A stretch of DNA of 17,033 nucleotides, from assembly GCA_023402505.1 (NCBI GenBank), contig JAEYGD010000391.1, forward strand, positions 1-17,033. Direction: 5' to 3'. Below the pieces are notes generated by a model. The model did no database searches. It saw nothing but the letters and a program-made list of their open reading frames with translations, and was not told where the DNA came from. A program made the position numbers and the translations under genes. This DNA comes from Actinomycetes bacterium (GTDB taxonomy: Bacteria > Actinomycetota > Actinomycetes > Mycobacteriales > Micromonosporaceae). Below are positions 1-7,795 of this stretch, piece by piece (the first letter of the stretch is position 1; each line of letters starts with the position of its first letter).

Positions 1-87
1 GGGCGGGGCAGCGCAGCGGAGATCTTGCGGGTACCGTCTCGACGATCGCGGCCGGAGGAGCGGCGACGGCCGGTGAGGAGCGCACCC

Positions 88-3000
88 ATGAGACGACGCG
101 CAGGTGTGCTGGCGGCAACCCTGGTCGCCGCCACACTCGTCCTTCCCGGCGCCGGCCCGGCACACGCCGCGGTCGCCCTGGTGACGGATCCGGCGGCACT
201 GGTCAACCCGATGGTCGGCACGCGGTCGGCGGCCGGAAAGGACGCCGGCAACACGTCCCCGGGACCGAGCATGCCGTTCGGGATGCTCCAGTGGGCGCCG
301 GACACCGCGCCGCGGATCCCGGGGGGCGGCTACGACCACGCCGCCACCGCGATCTCCGGCTTCGGCGTCAACCGGATGAGCGGCGCCGGGTGCTTCGCGT
401 ACGGCAACCTGCCGTTCCTGCCCGTCACCGGCGCCCTGCCCGCGGACAAGGACAACGCGACGGTGGGCTTCTCGCACACCGGTGAGTCGGCGTCGGTCGG
501 CTACTACTCGGTGGCCCTGGCCAACAATGTCCGGACCGAGTTGACCACCTCCGTCCGGTCGGCCCTCGGCCGGTTCACCTTCCCGTCCGGGCCAGCGGCG
601 AACCTGCTGGTGAAGGCCAGCGCGGGCGCGGCCGCGTCGAACGCGACCGTGTCGGTGGCGAGCTCGACGGAGATCACCGGCTCGGTGACCGACGGGCGGT
701 TCTGCACCAAGGACAACGACTACACGATGTACTTCGCCGTCAGCTTCGACCGCGCCTTCACGAGCAGTCAGAAGTGGACGCCGCGACCCTTCGTCACCGG
801 CGACGGCGGCATCGCCCTGACCTTCCCCAGCGGCTCCGTCGTGCAGGCCAAGGTGGGCATCTCCTATGTCAGTGTCGCGAACGCCCGGGCGAACCGGGAC
901 ACCCTGAGCGGCTGGGACGTCGCCACGGTCCGGACGGCGGCCCGGACCGCGTGGAACCAGTTGCTGGGGCGGGTGCGCGTCGGTGGCGGCACCGCCGACG
1001 AGCAGAAGATCTTCTACACGGCCCTGTACCACTCGCTGCTGCACCCCAACGTGTTCAGCGACGCCAACCGCCAGTACCGCGGCTTCGACGGCCAGGTCCG
1101 CACCCTGCCGACCGGGCAGGACGACCAGTACGCGAACTTCTCCGGATGGGACGTCTACCGCACCCAGGTCCAGCTCATGGCGCTGCTGGCGCCTAAGAGA
1201 GCCAGCGACCTGGTGCGGTCGATGCTCAACGACTACGACCGCAGCGGGCGGCTGCCGAAGTGGTCCGTGGCCAACGACGAGTCGTACATGATGGTGGGCG
1301 ACCCCGCGATTCCCGCCATCGCCTCGGTCCACGCCTTCGGGGCGCGCGACTTCGACACCGGCAAGGCGCTGAACGCCATGGTCGCCCAGTCCACCAGGCC
1401 CGGCAACGCGCGTCCGGGCACCGTCTACCTCGACAACCTCGGCTACCTGCCCGAGGACGGCGGCTACGGCTGCTGCAACCACAACGCGACGACCGCCACC
1501 TCGATGGAGTACCACGTCGCCGACTCCGCCCTCGCGGCCTTCGCGCGGCAGCTCGGCGACACCGCGACGCACGCCCGGTTCGCCGCGCGGGCACAGGGCT
1601 GGCAGCGGCTGCTCAACCCCGCCAGCGGGTTCGTGCAGCCCCGACGGCAGTCCGGCGAGTGGCGTCCCGGGTTCGATCCGACGGACATCTCCTACGACGA
1701 CTGGGCCGAGGGCAACTCCTGGCGGTACACCCTCATGGTGCCGTTCGACGTACGCGGTCTCGCCGCGGCCAAGGGCGGCGGCACCGCCCTGAACCAGTAC
1801 CTCGACACCCACTTCGTCACGCTGAACGACACCCTCGGCTCGGGCGCCTGGATGGGCAACGAGCCCAGCTTCGGCGCCCCGTGGCTGTACGCGTACACCG
1901 GCCAGCCGTACAAGACGCAGCAGGTCGTCCGGCGGGTGCAGACCGAACTGTTCCGCAACGCCCCCGACGGCCTGCCCGGCAACGACGACCTCGGCGCGAT
2001 GTCGTCGTGGTACGTCTGGGCGGCGCTCGGGATGTACCCGGCCGTGCCGGGCACCTCCGACCTCGTCCTGGGCAGCCCGTTGTTCCCGCAGGCCGTGGTG
2101 ACGCTGCCCGGGGGCGCGACGTTGACGATCAACGCGCCCGCCGCGCAGGCGGCGGCGCCGTACGTCCAGTCGATGCAGTACAACGGTGCGGTCTGGGACC
2201 GGAACTACCTGCCGCCGGCGGCCCTGACCGCCGGCGGGACGATCGACGTGGTCCTGGCCGGCACCCCGAACACGACGCGGGGCACCGGAGCGCAGGCCGC
2301 TCCGCCCTCCTACGGCGGCAACGCGGTCGCCGCCGCGGACAACGCCGGCAGCAGCGCGGACAGCGCGCCCGGTTCCAGCAACTACGACCAGTGGACGTCG
2401 AGCTACTCGGTCGAGGCGCTCGCCGCCGCCGGCATCGTCCCGGGAAGCCGGTTCACCACGAACGGCATCACCTACACCTGGCCCAACGTCCGGCCCGGCC
2501 AACCGGACAACGTCGTCGCGCAGGGCCAACGGCTGACCGTGCACAGCCCGCCCGGCGCCACCACGATCGGGGTCCTCGGCAGCGCCGAGGGCCACGTCGA
2601 CGGCGCGGCCGGCACCGCGACGATCCACCTCGCCGGCGGGACGACCCGCCAGGTCAACCTGGCCTTCAGCGACTGGACGCTCGCCGCGGGGCAGGGCGCC
2701 GTGCGGCCCGGCACCACCATCGCGGCCGCCATGCCGTACCGCAACCAGGGCCTCGCCGGCGGCAAGGAGACCATCCCCACCTACCTGTACTCGGCGTCGT
2801 TCCCCCTCGGGCCGGGAGAAACCGTGGTCGCGGTGACCCTGCCGGCGACGGTCTCCGGTGGCCGGCTCCACGTCTTCGACGTCGGCTTCGGCGGTCACCG
2901 CGACAACGCGGGCATCAGCGACGACGCCTACCCCGGCGGCGCCGACCTGGACCGGGCCACCTACAGCTACTCGCGCCAGGCCCTCGCCGCCGCCGGGCTG

Positions 3001-3453
3001 CGCGCCGGTTCCACCGTCAGCCACAACGGCGTCACCTACACCTGGCCCGGCCTCGCCGCCGGGGAGCGCGACAACTACCACTCCGCCGGGCAGCAGATCG
3101 CCGTGGCACCCGTCGCCGGTGCGACGAAGATCGGTTTCCTCGGCGCCGCCACCGGATGGATCGACGGCACCGCCGGCGTCGCCACGATCACCCACACCGA
3201 CGGCACCACCCGGCAGGTCACCCTCGGTTTCAGCGACTGGACCCTGGGCGGGGGGAGCCGCGCCGTCGGACACGGCAACACCGTCGTCGCCCAGACCTCC
3301 TACCGCAACAGCGCGCGGCACGGACGCCAGACGATCAACACGTACGTCTTCGCCAGCACCTTCCCGGTCGAGGCGGGCAAGACGGTGAAGTCGGTGACCC
3401 TGCCGGCCGGCACCCTCGGACAGCAGCACGTCTTCGCGGTCGGCGTGGGCTGA
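88..3453 (+). CDS. Secreted GH92 family glycosidase (alpha-mannosidase-like) with tandem C-terminal domains
   Basis: Exported glycoside hydrolase of family 92, whose members are calcium-dependent exo-alpha-mannosidases acting on mannan or N-glycan type chains. I start it at ATG 88 because GGTGAGGAG lies 7 bases upstream and a clean Sec signal follows (MRRR, hydrophobic stretch, AHA at about residue 27); an in-frame TTG at 25 would add an Arg-rich leader. The mature part shows GH92 hallmarks in order: GNTSPGPSMPFGM near the N-terminus, YHSLLHPNVF, SGWDVYRTQ, AEGNSWRY with the probable catalytic acid E541, GNEPSFGAPWLY at 590-601, and GNDDLGAMSSWYVW at 631 onward, whose Asp pair D633/D634 matches the family's base residues. 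The catalytic part ends near residue 750 and is followed by two homologous domains of about 185 residues each (see the repeat entry). At 1121 residues it is longer than a plain GH92 because of these. Family assignment is firm; the exact linkage cleaved is not known. Confidence 0.93.
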   Translation: MRRRAGVLAATLVAATLVLPGAGPAHAAVALVTDPAALVNPMVGTRSAAGKDAGNTSPGPSMPFGMLQWAPDTAPRIPGGGYDHAATAISGFGVNRMSGAGCFAYGNLPFLPVTGALPADKDNATVGFSHTGESASVGYYSVALANNVRTELTTSVRSALGRFTFPSGPAANLLVKASAGAAASNATVSVASSTEITGSVTDGRFCTKDNDYTMYFAVSFDRAFTSSQKWTPRPFVTGDGGIALTFPSGSVVQAKVGISYVSVANARANRDTLSGWDVATVRTAARTAWNQLLGRVRVGGGTADEQKIFYTALYHSLLHPNVFSDANRQYRGFDGQVRTLPTGQDDQYANFSGWDVYRTQVQLMALLAPKRASDLVRSMLNDYDRSGRLPKWSVANDESYMMVGDPAIPAIASVHAFGARDFDTGKALNAMVAQSTRPGNARPGTVYLDNLGYLPEDGGYGCCNHNATTATSMEYHVADSALAAFARQLGDTATHARFAARAQGWQRLLNPASGFVQPRRQSGEWRPGFDPTDISYDDWAEGNSWRYTLMVPFDVRGLAAAKGGGTALNQYLDTHFVTLNDTLGSGAWMGNEPSFGAPWLYAYTGQPYKTQQVVRRVQTELFRNAPDGLPGNDDLGAMSSWYVWAALGMYPAVPGTSDLVLGSPLFPQAVVTLPGGATLTINAPAAQAAAPYVQSMQYNGAVWDRNYLPPAALTAGGTIDVVLAGTPNTTRGTGAQAAPPSYGGNAVAAADNAGSSADSAPGSSNYDQWTSSYSVEALAAAGIVPGSRFTTNGITYTWPNVRPGQPDNVVAQGQRLTVHSPPGATTIGVLGSAEGHVDGAAGTATIHLAGGTTRQVNLAFSDWTLAAGQGAVRPGTTIAAAMPYRNQGLAGGKETIPTYLYSASFPLGPGETVVAVTLPATVSGGRLHVFDVGFGGHRDNAGISDDAYPGGADLDRATYSYSRQALAAAGLRAGSTVSHNGVTYTWPGLAAGERDNYHSAGQQIAVAPVAGATKIGFLGAATGWIDGTAGVATITHTDGTTRQVTLGFSDWTLGGGSRAVGHGNTVVAQTSYRNSARHGRQTINTYVFASTFPVEAGKTVKSVTLPAGTLGQQHVFAVGVG
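2338..3450 (+). repeat. Tandem duplication of a C-terminal domain inside the GH92 gene
   Basis: Protein residues 751-938 and 939-1121 are two diverged copies of one domain. Shared landmarks in the same order are DNAG, a Ser-Tyr-Ser then ALAAAG, a Thr-Tyr-Thr-Trp-Pro strand, DN, a Gly-rich LG.A segment, DGTTRQV or GGTTRQV, FSDWTL, YRN, T.YL or TYVF, VTLPA and HVF at the end. DNA copies are about 2338-2901 and 2902-3450. From memory, domains with this pattern (YSYS..ALAAAG, DN..AAGQ, DW) recur at the C-termini of secreted actinobacterial glycosidases, where a sugar- or wall-binding beta-sandwich is presumed; I cannot name a Pfam entry. Confidence 0.85.
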
Positions 3454-3476
3454 CCGGGGGCCGGCCGTCGGCCCGA

Positions 3477-3516
3477 GCCGCTGACCGACCGACCCCTGCG
3501 AACGTCGGTCAGCGGC
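3477..3516. terminator. Bidirectional hairpin terminator between GH92 and EamA genes
   Basis: A perfect 13-base inverted repeat, GCCGCTGACCGAC (3477-3489) and GTCGGTCAGCGGC (3504-3516), encloses a 14-base loop. It lies 24 bases past the GH92 stop. Its right arm contains the stop codon of the convergent exporter gene (TGA, complement of 3509-3511). There is no U-tract, as is common in high-GC actinobacteria, and it would work for both strands. Confidence 0.75.
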
Positions 3517-4498
3517 GCGTGGCGAGGACCACGCCGGTCAGGCAGAGCGCGCCGCCCAGCAGGGCGAGCGGCGCCGGCACCTCGCCCAGCACCGTCCACG
3601 ACAGCAGCACGGTCAGCGGCGGCGACAGGTAGGTGGCGGCCGTGGTGCGTCCCGCAGTCCACCGGGACAGCACGTAACCCCAGGTGAGAAAGCCGATCGC
3701 GGTCGGAAAGACGCCCAGGTACAGCATGCCCAGGGTGGCCGGCGTCGGGGCCGTGGCGACCTCCGCGAGCAGGGCGGGCGCGAACGGCAGCAGAGCCGCC
3801 GTCCCGGCCAGCGCGCCGAGCCAGGTCATCGTCACGGCGTCGACCCGAGTCAGCAGGCGCTTCTGGAGCAGTACGCCGAAGGCGTACAGCGCGGCGGACA
3901 GCACGGCCAGCGCGACGCCGAGCCGGTCGACGTGCCCGGTGAAACCGCCGGCCGCGATCAGGGCGACGCCCGCGAAGGCGATCCCCACCCCGGCGCCGAG
4001 CCGGCCGGTGAGCCGCTCGCCCAGGACGAGGATCGCGGCCACCGCGACGAGGATCGGCGCGGCCGACACCAGCAGGGCCGCCGTCCCGGCGTCCACCAGC
4101 CGTTCGGCGGCGTTGAGCGCCACGTTGTACCCGCCGAACCAGGCCACGCCCCAGAGTGCGACCAGACCCAGGGTCCGGCCACGCGGCAGGGCGGCGCGGC
4201 GGGGCGCCGGGCCGTCGGGTCCGGGTCGCGCACGGTCGCGCCGGAGCGCGGTGGTGAGGGCGACGAACAGGGTCAGCGCGACGGACGCCGCCAGCATGCG
4301 GCCCAGCGCCATGGCGCCCGGGGAGTAGTCGTGACCGGCGAAGCGGATGCCGACGAACGCGGACGCCCACAGCAGCACGGTCGTCCCGGCGGCGGCGAGG
4401 GTCGGCCAGGAGCTGGCCCGGGGGTGCCGGCGGGCGGGCGCGTCCTCGGGCCGGGTGCGGGCGTCGCCCGGGGCGGCGGTCAGTTGTGCGCGGGTCAT
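3509..4498 (-). CDS. EamA/DMT-superfamily membrane transporter
   Basis: Integral inner-membrane protein of about 329 residues with ten hydrophobic segments in two homologous five-helix halves, the layout of EamA (DMT superfamily, RhaT/YdcZ-like) metabolite exporters. Typical features are the N-terminal LLWASAFVGIRFA helix, the ALAVLSAALYAFGVLLQKR start of the second half, LGVFPTAIGFLTWGYVLSR, and the final Y-LSPPLTVLLSWTVLGE helix followed by the short LLGGALCLTGVVL segment. The N-terminus before the first helix is a polar, Arg/Pro-rich cytoplasmic tail. ATG 4498 is chosen; GTG 4531 would add 11 residues and neither has a convincing Shine-Dalgarno. It is divergent from a LysR-type regulator, a common arrangement when the regulator controls efflux of its ligand. 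The substrate (amino acid, drug or other small molecule) cannot be read from sequence. Confidence 0.9.
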   Translation of the reverse strand: MTRAQLTAAPGDARTRPEDAPARRHPRASSWPTLAAAGTTVLLWASAFVGIRFAGHDYSPGAMALGRMLAASVALTLFVALTTALRRDRARPGPDGPAPRRAALPRGRTLGLVALWGVAWFGGYNVALNAAERLVDAGTAALLVSAAPILVAVAAILVLGERLTGRLGAGVGIAFAGVALIAAGGFTGHVDRLGVALAVLSAALYAFGVLLQKRLLTRVDAVTMTWLGALAGTAALLPFAPALLAEVATAPTPATLGMLYLGVFPTAIGFLTWGYVLSRWTAGRTTAATYLSPPLTVLLSWTVLGEVPAPLALLGGALCLTGVVLATRR

Positions 4499-4537
4499 GG
4501 GAGGAGTCTCGTCCGCACGATGATTCAGCACCAGTTA

Positions 4538-4577
4538 TTGTTTCTTCACAACAGTTCAGTACGGCTTTACAGTTGTG
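4538..4577. promoter_or_regulatory. Candidate LysR operator in the EamA/LysR divergent gap
   Basis: The gap between the two divergent genes is visibly AT-richer than its surroundings. It holds TTGT-N6-ACAA (4538-4551), which satisfies the T-N11-A rule for LysR-type boxes. A second dyad, CACAAC (4547-4552) with GTTGTG (4572-4577), overlaps it. The word CAGTT also recurs at 4532, 4552 and 4570, roughly two helical turns apart. Both promoters must lie here, so a LysR protein bound at these sites could control both genes. Confidence 0.5.
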
Positions 4578-4579
4578 GC

Positions 4580-5479
4580 GTGCTCGACGTCCACCGCCTC
4601 CGCGTCTTCCGCTCCGTCGTCGCGTCCGGTTCCGTCCAGGCGGCCGCCGCCAACCTCGGTTACACCCCGTCCGCCGTCAGCCAGCACCTCACTGCGCTGC
4701 AACGCGAGACGGGCCTCACCCTGCTCGCCCGGGCCGGACGGGGCCTGCGGCCGACGGCCGCCGGTCACGCCCTCGCCGCGGAGGCGGACCGGGTGCTCGC
4801 CCGGCTCGGTGCGGCCGAGTCACTGATCGCGGACCTGCGAACCGGCCGCACCGGCGCGCTGTCCATCGCGTACTTCGCGTCGGTGGGCGCGGCGTGGATG
4901 CCGCTCGTGGTGCGGCGCGTGCTCACCGAGCTTCCCGGTGTCCGGCTCGACCTGGAACTGCGCGAACACATCCCGGACAACCGGGAGGAGCGCGCCGACG
5001 TCCAGGTGGTCGTGGCACGCACCGACTTCGACCCCGGTGCCGGCTTCACCGCCCACCACCTCCTCGACGACCCCTACGTCGCCGTGCTTCCGGCCGGGCA
5101 CCGGTTCGCCGGCCGCGCCGAGGTCGACCTCGCCGACCTCGCCGACGAGCGCTGGGTCGACAACGACTTCGCCCGCGGCTGGTGCCGCGCCAACCTCATC
5201 GAGGCCTGCACCGCGGCCGGGTTCAGCCCCACCTTCCAGGTCGAGGCGCACGACTACCCGACCGCGCTCGCCTTCGTCGCGGCGGGCATCGGCCTCACCG
5301 TGCTCCCCGCGCTCGGCACGGCACACCTGCCCGACGACGTGACCAGCGTCCGGGTGGTCCGCCCGACGCCGGTCCGGTCGATCCACGTCGTCGTGCACGA
5401 CGCCGTCGAGCACACGCCGGCGGCCCGGACGGCGCTCGCCGCGCTCCGCGAGGCCGCCGGGTCCGCGTACCGGCGGTAG
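4580..5479 (+). CDS. LysR-family transcriptional regulator
   Basis: A 299-residue one-component regulator. Residues 1-60 form the LysR winged helix-turn-helix (LDVHRLRVFRSVVASGSVQAAA, then GYTPSAVSQHLTALQRETG and the R.GRG..PTAAG wing), and a linker helix spans about 61-90. The rest is a periplasmic-binding-protein-like effector domain, with LSIAYFASVGAAWMP starting the first lobe, DDPYVAVLPAGHRFAG in the middle and AFVAAGIGLTVLPALG near the end. Start GTG 4580 puts the usual LDVxRLRxF motif right at the N-terminus. No Shine-Dalgarno is seen, so translation may be leaderless or nearly so. Its most likely targets are itself and the adjacent divergent EamA exporter; the ligand is unknown. Confidence 0.92.
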   Translation: MLDVHRLRVFRSVVASGSVQAAAANLGYTPSAVSQHLTALQRETGLTLLARAGRGLRPTAAGHALAAEADRVLARLGAAESLIADLRTGRTGALSIAYFASVGAAWMPLVVRRVLTELPGVRLDLELREHIPDNREERADVQVVVARTDFDPGAGFTAHHLLDDPYVAVLPAGHRFAGRAEVDLADLADERWVDNDFARGWCRANLIEACTAAGFSPTFQVEAHDYPTALAFVAAGIGLTVLPALGTAHLPDDVTSVRVVRPTPVRSIHVVVHDAVEHTPAARTALAALREAAGSAYRR

Positions 5480-5481
5480 GA

Positions 5482-5514
5482 GCCCGTCACATCCCGGGTG
5501 GGAGTGACCCGGGC
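5482..5514 (+). terminator. Probable hairpin terminator after the LysR gene
   Basis: Starting 3 bases past the LysR stop, GCCCGTCAC (5482-5490) can pair with GTGA..CCGGGC (5504-5514) across a two-base bulge. Alternatively, CCCGGGT (5493-5499) pairs with ACCCGGG (5507-5513) around a 7-base loop. Two mutually exclusive folds and no U-tract make this a moderate call. Confidence 0.45.
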
Positions 5515-5670
5515 CCATCCGCCCCGGTAACCGAATTCTCCGCGGCCGGCGGCTCGCAAATGAATAAATGGTTTCGCGGTGTCGGCATTCGGTCGGTCGA
5601 TGCGAATAATTCTGCTGCCGTGGTCATGGTCGCCAAGAAGTCAGTGTCATTTACCTGGCAATTTCCTTCA

Positions 5671-5734
5671 TTGTGATCACCGCAATTTCGCCGATACCTT
5701 TCGGTGGCCCGATCAGGGCACCGAGAAAAGGGGG
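5671..5734 (+). promoter_or_regulatory. Probable promoter and ribosome site of the serine protease gene
   Basis: Bases 5530-5700 are markedly AT-richer than the flanks and hold no convincing gene. A plausible sigma-70-type pair is TTGTGA (5671-5676) with TACCTT (5695-5700), 18 bases apart. An 8-base palindrome GTGATCAC (5673-5680) overlaps the -35 element, and GCAATTTC occurs twice (5658-5665, 5682-5689). The purine run AAAAGGGGG (5726-5734) ends six bases before the TTG start and acts as the ribosome site that fixes that start. Confidence 0.45.
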
Positions 5735-5740
5735 CAACAC

Positions 5741-6754
5741 TTGAAACAAATCCTGCGATGGTCGGCAACAAGCAGCCTGGCGCTGGCGCTGGTCGTGACC
5801 GGCCCGGTGGCCGTCGAGGCGAAGCCGACCGGGGCCGACCGCACCGGCGGCAACACCACCACGGTCGCCCGCACCACGGACGGTCGTGCGATCACCAGCG
5901 CGGCGGTCGCCCGTGAGGTCGCCGCCTTCTGGACGCCGGAGCGCATGGCGAGTGCCGTCGACCTGGACATCGCCAAGCCCGTCGGGGCCTCCGACCGGTC
6001 GAGCCGGGCGGCGAAGCCCAAGGGCCCGGCGGGCACGGTCGCGCCGGTGAAGGCGAGGGTCGCCAGCGACGACGACGTCAGCATCCAGCTCAACGAGTCC
6101 AAGACCGTCGGGAAGGTCTACTTCACCACGCCCACCGGTGGCACCGCCTCGTGCTCGGCCAGCACCGTCGCCAGCGGCAAGCGGCGGCTGGTCATGACCG
6201 CCGGCCACTGCGTGCACCAGGGGCGCGGCGGGCAGTGGTACCGCAACTGGCAGTTCGTGCCGCGGTACCGCAGCGGGGCGCGTCCGTTCGGCACGTTCGT
6301 CGCCTACCAGTTGACCGCCCGCACCGCGTGGGTCAACAACAGCAGCTACGACGAGGACATGGGCATCGCCATCATGCACAACGGCGGTAGCTGGGGCCTG
6401 AAGGTCGTCGAGACCGTCGGCGGTAACGGCATGCGCTGGAACTGGGGCTACAACGTCCCGCTGGTGACGGCGTTGGGTTACCCGTCGAACCTCGGCGGTG
6501 GCGAGAGCCAGTACTACTGCCAGAGCGGCACCTGGCACGCCGGCGCCCAGCAGATCCGGATGTGGTGCAACATGACGTACGGATCCAGCGGCGGGCCCTG
6601 GTTCCAGGAATACAACGACCAGAATGGCCTCGGATTCATCAACAGCGTCGTGAGCCACGGCGACAATCCCGGCAACGGGCAATTCGACGGCCCGTACTTC
6701 GACAACGACATCAAGAGCCTGTACGACTTCGCGGAAGGCCTCTCCCCGGCGTAG
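5741..6754 (+). CDS. Secreted trypsin-like serine protease (S1 family) with propeptide
   Basis: Extracellular endopeptidase made as a 337-residue pre-pro-enzyme. TTG 5741 is chosen because a strong purine-rich ribosome site lies six bases upstream and a Sec signal follows directly (KQILRW, then SSLALALVVTGPVAVEA, to about residue 27). Residues 28 to about 110 look like a propeptide. The catalytic domain carries TAGHC (H156), YDEDMGIAIM (D206 likely, D204 the alternative) and GSSGGPW (S283), the His-Asp-Ser triad of chymotrypsin-fold enzymes, plus Cys residues for disulfides. It resembles the actinobacterial trypsin-like or V8-like secreted peptidases. Cleavage specificity cannot be assigned. 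It stands alone, with its own promoter region upstream and a strong terminator right after the stop. Confidence 0.93.
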   Translation: MKQILRWSATSSLALALVVTGPVAVEAKPTGADRTGGNTTTVARTTDGRAITSAAVAREVAAFWTPERMASAVDLDIAKPVGASDRSSRAAKPKGPAGTVAPVKARVASDDDVSIQLNESKTVGKVYFTTPTGGTASCSASTVASGKRRLVMTAGHCVHQGRGGQWYRNWQFVPRYRSGARPFGTFVAYQLTARTAWVNNSSYDEDMGIAIMHNGGSWGLKVVETVGGNGMRWNWGYNVPLVTALGYPSNLGGGESQYYCQSGTWHAGAQQIRMWCNMTYGSSGGPWFQEYNDQNGLGFINSVVSHGDNPGNGQFDGPYFDNDIKSLYDFAEGLSPA

Positions 6755-6769
6755 GCCACGTGACCGAGC

Positions 6770-6798
6770 GGGAGCCCCGGCCGGTGGCCGGGGCTCCC
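6770..6798 (+). terminator. Intrinsic terminator of the serine protease gene
   Basis: A perfect 13-base stem, GGGAGCCCCGGCC (6770-6782) and GGCCGGGGCTCCC (6786-6798), closes on a three-base GGT loop and is followed by TCGTG. It starts 16 bases after the protease stop. The rest of the gap to 6968 shows no gene. It includes an AT-rich patch (about 6875-6912) that I cannot explain. Confidence 0.85.
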
Positions 6799-6968
6799 TC
6801 GTGCCCGCCGGGCGGGGTGACCGGTGGCTGCTCGGCCGGTCGTCACGCACGGCGGGAACAACTCGCTGTCGAGCGTTATTACTGCTGGGAATATTTATGC
6901 CAGTCAGACATACCGCGTCCGGGCGACATCGTCCCGAACCCGCGACACACCGACGGAAACGGCGGCGC

Positions 6969-7640
6969 CTACTGCGACGACCCCACCGGCCCCGGCATGT
7001 CCACGCTGCGTGAGCGCTGCACGCGAGCCTGGCCGCGCAGCGCCGCCCACATGTCGCGGGTCATCTCGTACTCGACCTCGCCCTCCTCCGAGCCAGGCAG
7101 CGGGTCGTCCCAGGACGGGTGGAACGTGCGGACGTAGCGCATGCCGACGGACTCCATCACCCGCCGGGAGCCGGTGTTGACCGCCATGGTCTGCGCGATC
7201 ACGCGGCGCTGCCCGACGGTGTCGAAGGCGTGCCGCAGCAGTGCCCGGGAGGCCTCGCTGGCCAGGCCCCGTCGCCAGAACCGGCGGACCATGCGGTAGC
7301 CCAGCTCGGCGACGGTCGGGTCGGCCGGCTGGTCGGGCCCGTGCGCGGGCGGCAGCATCAGCAGCCCGACGAAGTCACCGGCGTCCTCGCCGGCCGGCGG
7401 CGCCGACCCGGGCGCGCCGCCGCGGGTGCCGAACGCCATCCAGTAGCCGAGACCGTCCACCGTGCCGGCCAGGTCGAGCCGCTGTGCGTGCGCCTCGACC
7501 ACCTCGTCCCTGGACCGTGCCCGGCCGTAGAGATACCGCAGTACCTCGGGGTCGGAGTCGAGCTGGACCTCCAGCTCCAGATGGCGGTCGGCGAGCGGGA
7601 CCAGGAGGAGACGTTCGGTGCGCAGGATCGGCTGGGGCAT
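6969..7640 (-). CDS. GNAT-family N-acetyltransferase (RimJ/RimL type)
   Basis: A 223-residue cytoplasmic acetyl-CoA-dependent acyltransferase. The N-terminus (ILRTERLLLVPL, then DPEVLRYL) is typical of the RimJ/RimL Acetyltransf_3 group. The acetyl-CoA pyrophosphate loop is RRFWRRGLASEA (residues 119-130, with R123-R124-G125-x-A127). The conserved C-terminal strand-helix is AVNTGSRRVMESVGMRYV (153-170). The protein ends in a polar, Arg-rich tail of about 20 residues of unknown role. ATG 7640 is preceded by GAGGG about ten bases upstream. It is divergent from the redox operon and convergent with the protease gene. The substrate could be a ribosomal protein N-terminus, an antibiotic or a small metabolite; nothing here decides. 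Confidence 0.9.
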   Translation of the reverse strand: MPQPILRTERLLLVPLADRHLELEVQLDSDPEVLRYLYGRARSRDEVVEAHAQRLDLAGTVDGLGYWMAFGTRGGAPGSAPPAGEDAGDFVGLLMLPPAHGPDQPADPTVAELGYRMVRRFWRRGLASEASRALLRHAFDTVGQRRVIAQTMAVNTGSRRVMESVGMRYVRTFHPSWDDPLPGSEEGEVEYEMTRDMWAALRGQARVQRSRSVDMPGPVGSSQ

Positions 7641-7795
7641 GGCCCAACCCTCGCATCCACGATGCCGGTGAGGCGACGCGATTTCGCCCCGGACCGGGCG
7701 GGCCGGAGGACGGCCGCGCCCCGCCGCCCGGGAATGGTCGCGGGCCGAACGGGAACGCCGGTCACGCCACCAGGACCGACCGAGGAGGACGCGCC

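Noticed and set aside
1260..3632. 790-codon open frame within the GH92 gene
   Set aside because: Arg-rich shadow in the +1 frame; GH92 motifs and the signal peptide are in the other frame.
3932..4579. In-frame upstream extension of the LysR protein
   Set aside because: It would run antisense through the exporter gene and its translation is low complexity; LysR proteins begin at the LDVxRLRxF motif.
5487..5630. Minus-strand small ORF starting MTTAAELFASTDRMPTPRN (46 codons plus stop)
   Set aside because: The peptide has a natural-looking composition, but no ribosome site is seen, the third codon positions lack the genome's GC bias, and it overlaps the LysR terminator and the protease control region. 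Homologue search would be decisive.
5560..5676. Plus-strand 38-codon ORF starting MNKWFRGVGIRS
   Set aside because: No ribosome site, ends inside the protease -35 element, and could arise by chance in AT-rich spacer.
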